From UBA1672 sp964352375 (GTDB taxonomy: Bacteria > Pseudomonadota > Alphaproteobacteria > Micavibrionales > Micavibrionaceae): DNA of 14,074 bases. Position numbers and translations under genes: made by a program. The stretch's first letter is position 1, and every line of letters begins with the position of its first letter. This document shows positions 12,793-14,074 of this stretch, in pieces. The notes beneath the pieces were generated by a model that was not told the origin of the DNA, searched no databases, and saw nothing but the letters and a program-made list of their open reading frames with translations. The DNA lies in assembly GCA_964352375.1 (NCBI GenBank), contig CAYGSA010000042.1, forward strand, positions 1 through 14,074, in the 5' to 3' direction.

Positions 12793-14074
12793 TTAAGCCG
12801 CGTCCGTCATTTTCTTTGGAATATCCACTTTCATGTGCAGTGCTTTGAGTTGTTCTACGTCCACGGCGCTTGGGGCTTGCATCATTTGGTCTTCATACTG
12901 GCCGTTCATCACAAACGCATAGACTTCGCGCAGGTTTGGCTCATCGGCGAGGAGCATGATGATACGGTCTACGCCGAATGCCAAACCACCGTGTGGTGGG
13001 GCGCCGAAACGCATTGCATTGAGCATACCGCCGAATTCTGCCTCTAGGACAGCTTTGTTATATCCTGCAATGCCAAAAGCCTTTTCCATGATTTCGGGTC
13101 TGTGGTTTCTGATCGCGCCAGAGGCCAATTCAAAACCGTTGCACACACAGTCATATTGCCACGCGTAGATATCAGTGGGCTCTTTAGTTTCGAGGTCTTC
13201 CATACCGCCTTGTGGCATAGAGAACGGGTTGTGTGAAAAGTCGATTTTTTGCTGTGCCTCGTCGAATTCGTACATTGGGAAATCAATAATCCAGCAGAGT
13301 TTGTAAACGCCATGCTCTCTTGCGGCGCTATGATCTTCGGGGAGTGCATCACAGATGGCATCACGCGCTGCGCCTGCGAATTTCGCGGCGGGGAGTTCTT
13401 GGTTACAGATGAAGAAAATCGCATCACCGTCTTCGCAGCCTGAGATTTCCTTAATGGCTGTTTGCGCAGCTTCGGGGATGAATTTTGCGATTGGGCCTTT
13501 GCCTTCGCTGTCCGCGAAGAGAACATAACCCAAGCCCGGTGCGCCTTCGCGTTGTGCCCAGCTGTTAAGTTTGTCAAAGAAGCTGCGTGGTTGATCTGAG
13601 ACTTTGGGAGCGCGGATGGCGCGGACAACGCCGCCTTTTGCGATGACGCCTTTGAAGGCTTTGAATTCGACATCGTCGTGGGCGAAGACTTCGGTGACAT
13701 CACATATTTCGAGCGGGTTTCTGAGATCTGGTTTATCAGAACCGTATTTAAGCATCGCGGTTTTGTAAGGGATATCTTCGCACCAGATCACGTTGCGCTT
13801 TTCGCCAGTGAAATCTGCGAATTGTTCGAAGATGCCTTTGACGACAGGTTGGACTGTGTCGAAGACTTCTTGCTGTGTCACGAAGCTCATTTCGATATCG
13901 AGTTGGTAGAATTCAGCGAGGCGGTCTGCGCGGCCATCTTCATCGCGGAAACAAGGTGCGATTTGGAAGTAACGGTCAAAGCCGCTCATCATCAAAAGTT
14001 GTTTGAACTGCTGCGGCGCTTGTGGGAGCGCGTAGAATTTTCCCGGGTGCAAGCGTGATGGCACGAGGTAGTCA
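12793..14074 (-). CDS. aspS: Aspartyl-tRNA synthetase, C-terminal part
   Basis: AspRS charges tRNA-Asp (and, in non-discriminating forms, tRNA-Asn) with aspartate. About 426 residues are visible, starting at DYLVPSRLHPGKFYALPQAP, and the 5' end lies beyond the window. Full-length bacterial AspRS is about 590 residues, so the N-terminal OB-fold anticodon-binding domain and motif 1 are missing. Class II motif 2 (FRDEDGRADRLAEFYQLD) is followed by the bacterial GAD insertion (about 13100-13750), then LASGAIRNH and motif 3 (FGAPPHGGLAFGVDRI). The APSAVDVEQLKALHMKV end is usual for the family. The GTG at 14062-14064 is an internal valine, not a start. I see no clear intrinsic terminator after it, so the next leftward gene could be read through from it. 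Discriminating and non-discriminating forms cannot be told apart from this fragment. Confidence 0.97.
   Translation of the reverse strand, partial: DYLVPSRLHPGKFYALPQAPQQFKQLLMMSGFDRYFQIAPCFRDEDGRADRLAEFYQLDIEMSFVTQQEVFDTVQPVVKGIFEQFADFTGEKRNVIWCEDIPYKTAMLKYGSDKPDLRNPLEICDVTEVFAHDDVEFKAFKGVIAKGGVVRAIRAPKVSDQPRSFFDKLNSWAQREGAPGLGYVLFADSEGKGPIAKFIPEAAQTAIKEISGCEDGDAIFFICNQELPAAKFAGAARDAICDALPEDHSAAREHGVYKLCWIIDFPMYEFDEAQQKIDFSHNPFSMPQGGMEDLETKEPTDIYAWQYDCVCNGFELASGAIRNHRPEIMEKAFGIAGYNKAVLEAEFGGMLNAMRFGAPPHGGLAFGVDRIIMLLADEPNLREVYAFVMNGQYEDQMMQAPSAVDVEQLKALHMKVDIPKKMTDAA

Noticed and set aside
13044..13703. A 219-codon frame on the - strand in aspS, plus antisense frames near it.
   Set aside because: It is a shifted frame of the conserved AspRS GAD domain, with low-complexity Ser/Lys/Ala composition.

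Overview
The window is chromosomal DNA, most likely from an alphaproteobacterium of moderate G+C. The evidence is an adjacent divK-pleD pair with the Caulobacter-type domain plan, an EipB (DUF1849) protein carrying the family's two cysteines, and the housekeeping run plsY-dprA-topA-rnr-rpmG. The family level cannot be fixed from the sequence alone. No tRNA, rRNA, CRISPR array, transposase or phage gene is visible.

Layout. (1) 1-7260, all on the + strand: the 3' end of plsY (phospholipid synthesis), dprA (ssDNA/RecA loader), topA (topoisomerase I), a small exported protein of unknown function, rnr (RNase R) and rpmG (ribosomal protein L33, unusually long), closed by a hairpin terminator at 7284-7307. 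dprA and topA are 2 nt apart, while a 131-bp inverted-repeat element separates plsY from dprA. (2) 7306-10058, all on the - strand: eipB, then divK, then pleD, with divK and pleD overlapping by 1 nt. This is an envelope-integrity factor followed by a cell-cycle/c-di-GMP signalling pair. (3) 10059-10305: a divergent control region. It holds a likely sigma70 promoter for eipB with a perfect palindrome across it, an 18-bp AT-centred palindrome, and a near-consensus sigma54 (-24/-12) element pointing at the next gene. (4) 10306-10977 +: a second soluble GGDEF diguanylate cyclase with an intact I-site, followed by a strong terminator at 11046-11080 whose T-tract runs into the next promoter. (5) 11136-12728: two proteins I do not recognise, convergent with 3 bp between stop codons, the second in noticeably AT-richer DNA. 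(6) 12793-14074 -: the C-terminal part of aspS (aspartyl-tRNA synthetase), running off the window.

The housekeeping genes look ordinary. The most interesting parts are the c-di-GMP cluster around eipB, with its possible sigma54-controlled second cyclase, and the two unrecognised convergent genes between that cyclase and aspS. I see no convincing evidence of a wholly new multi-gene system.
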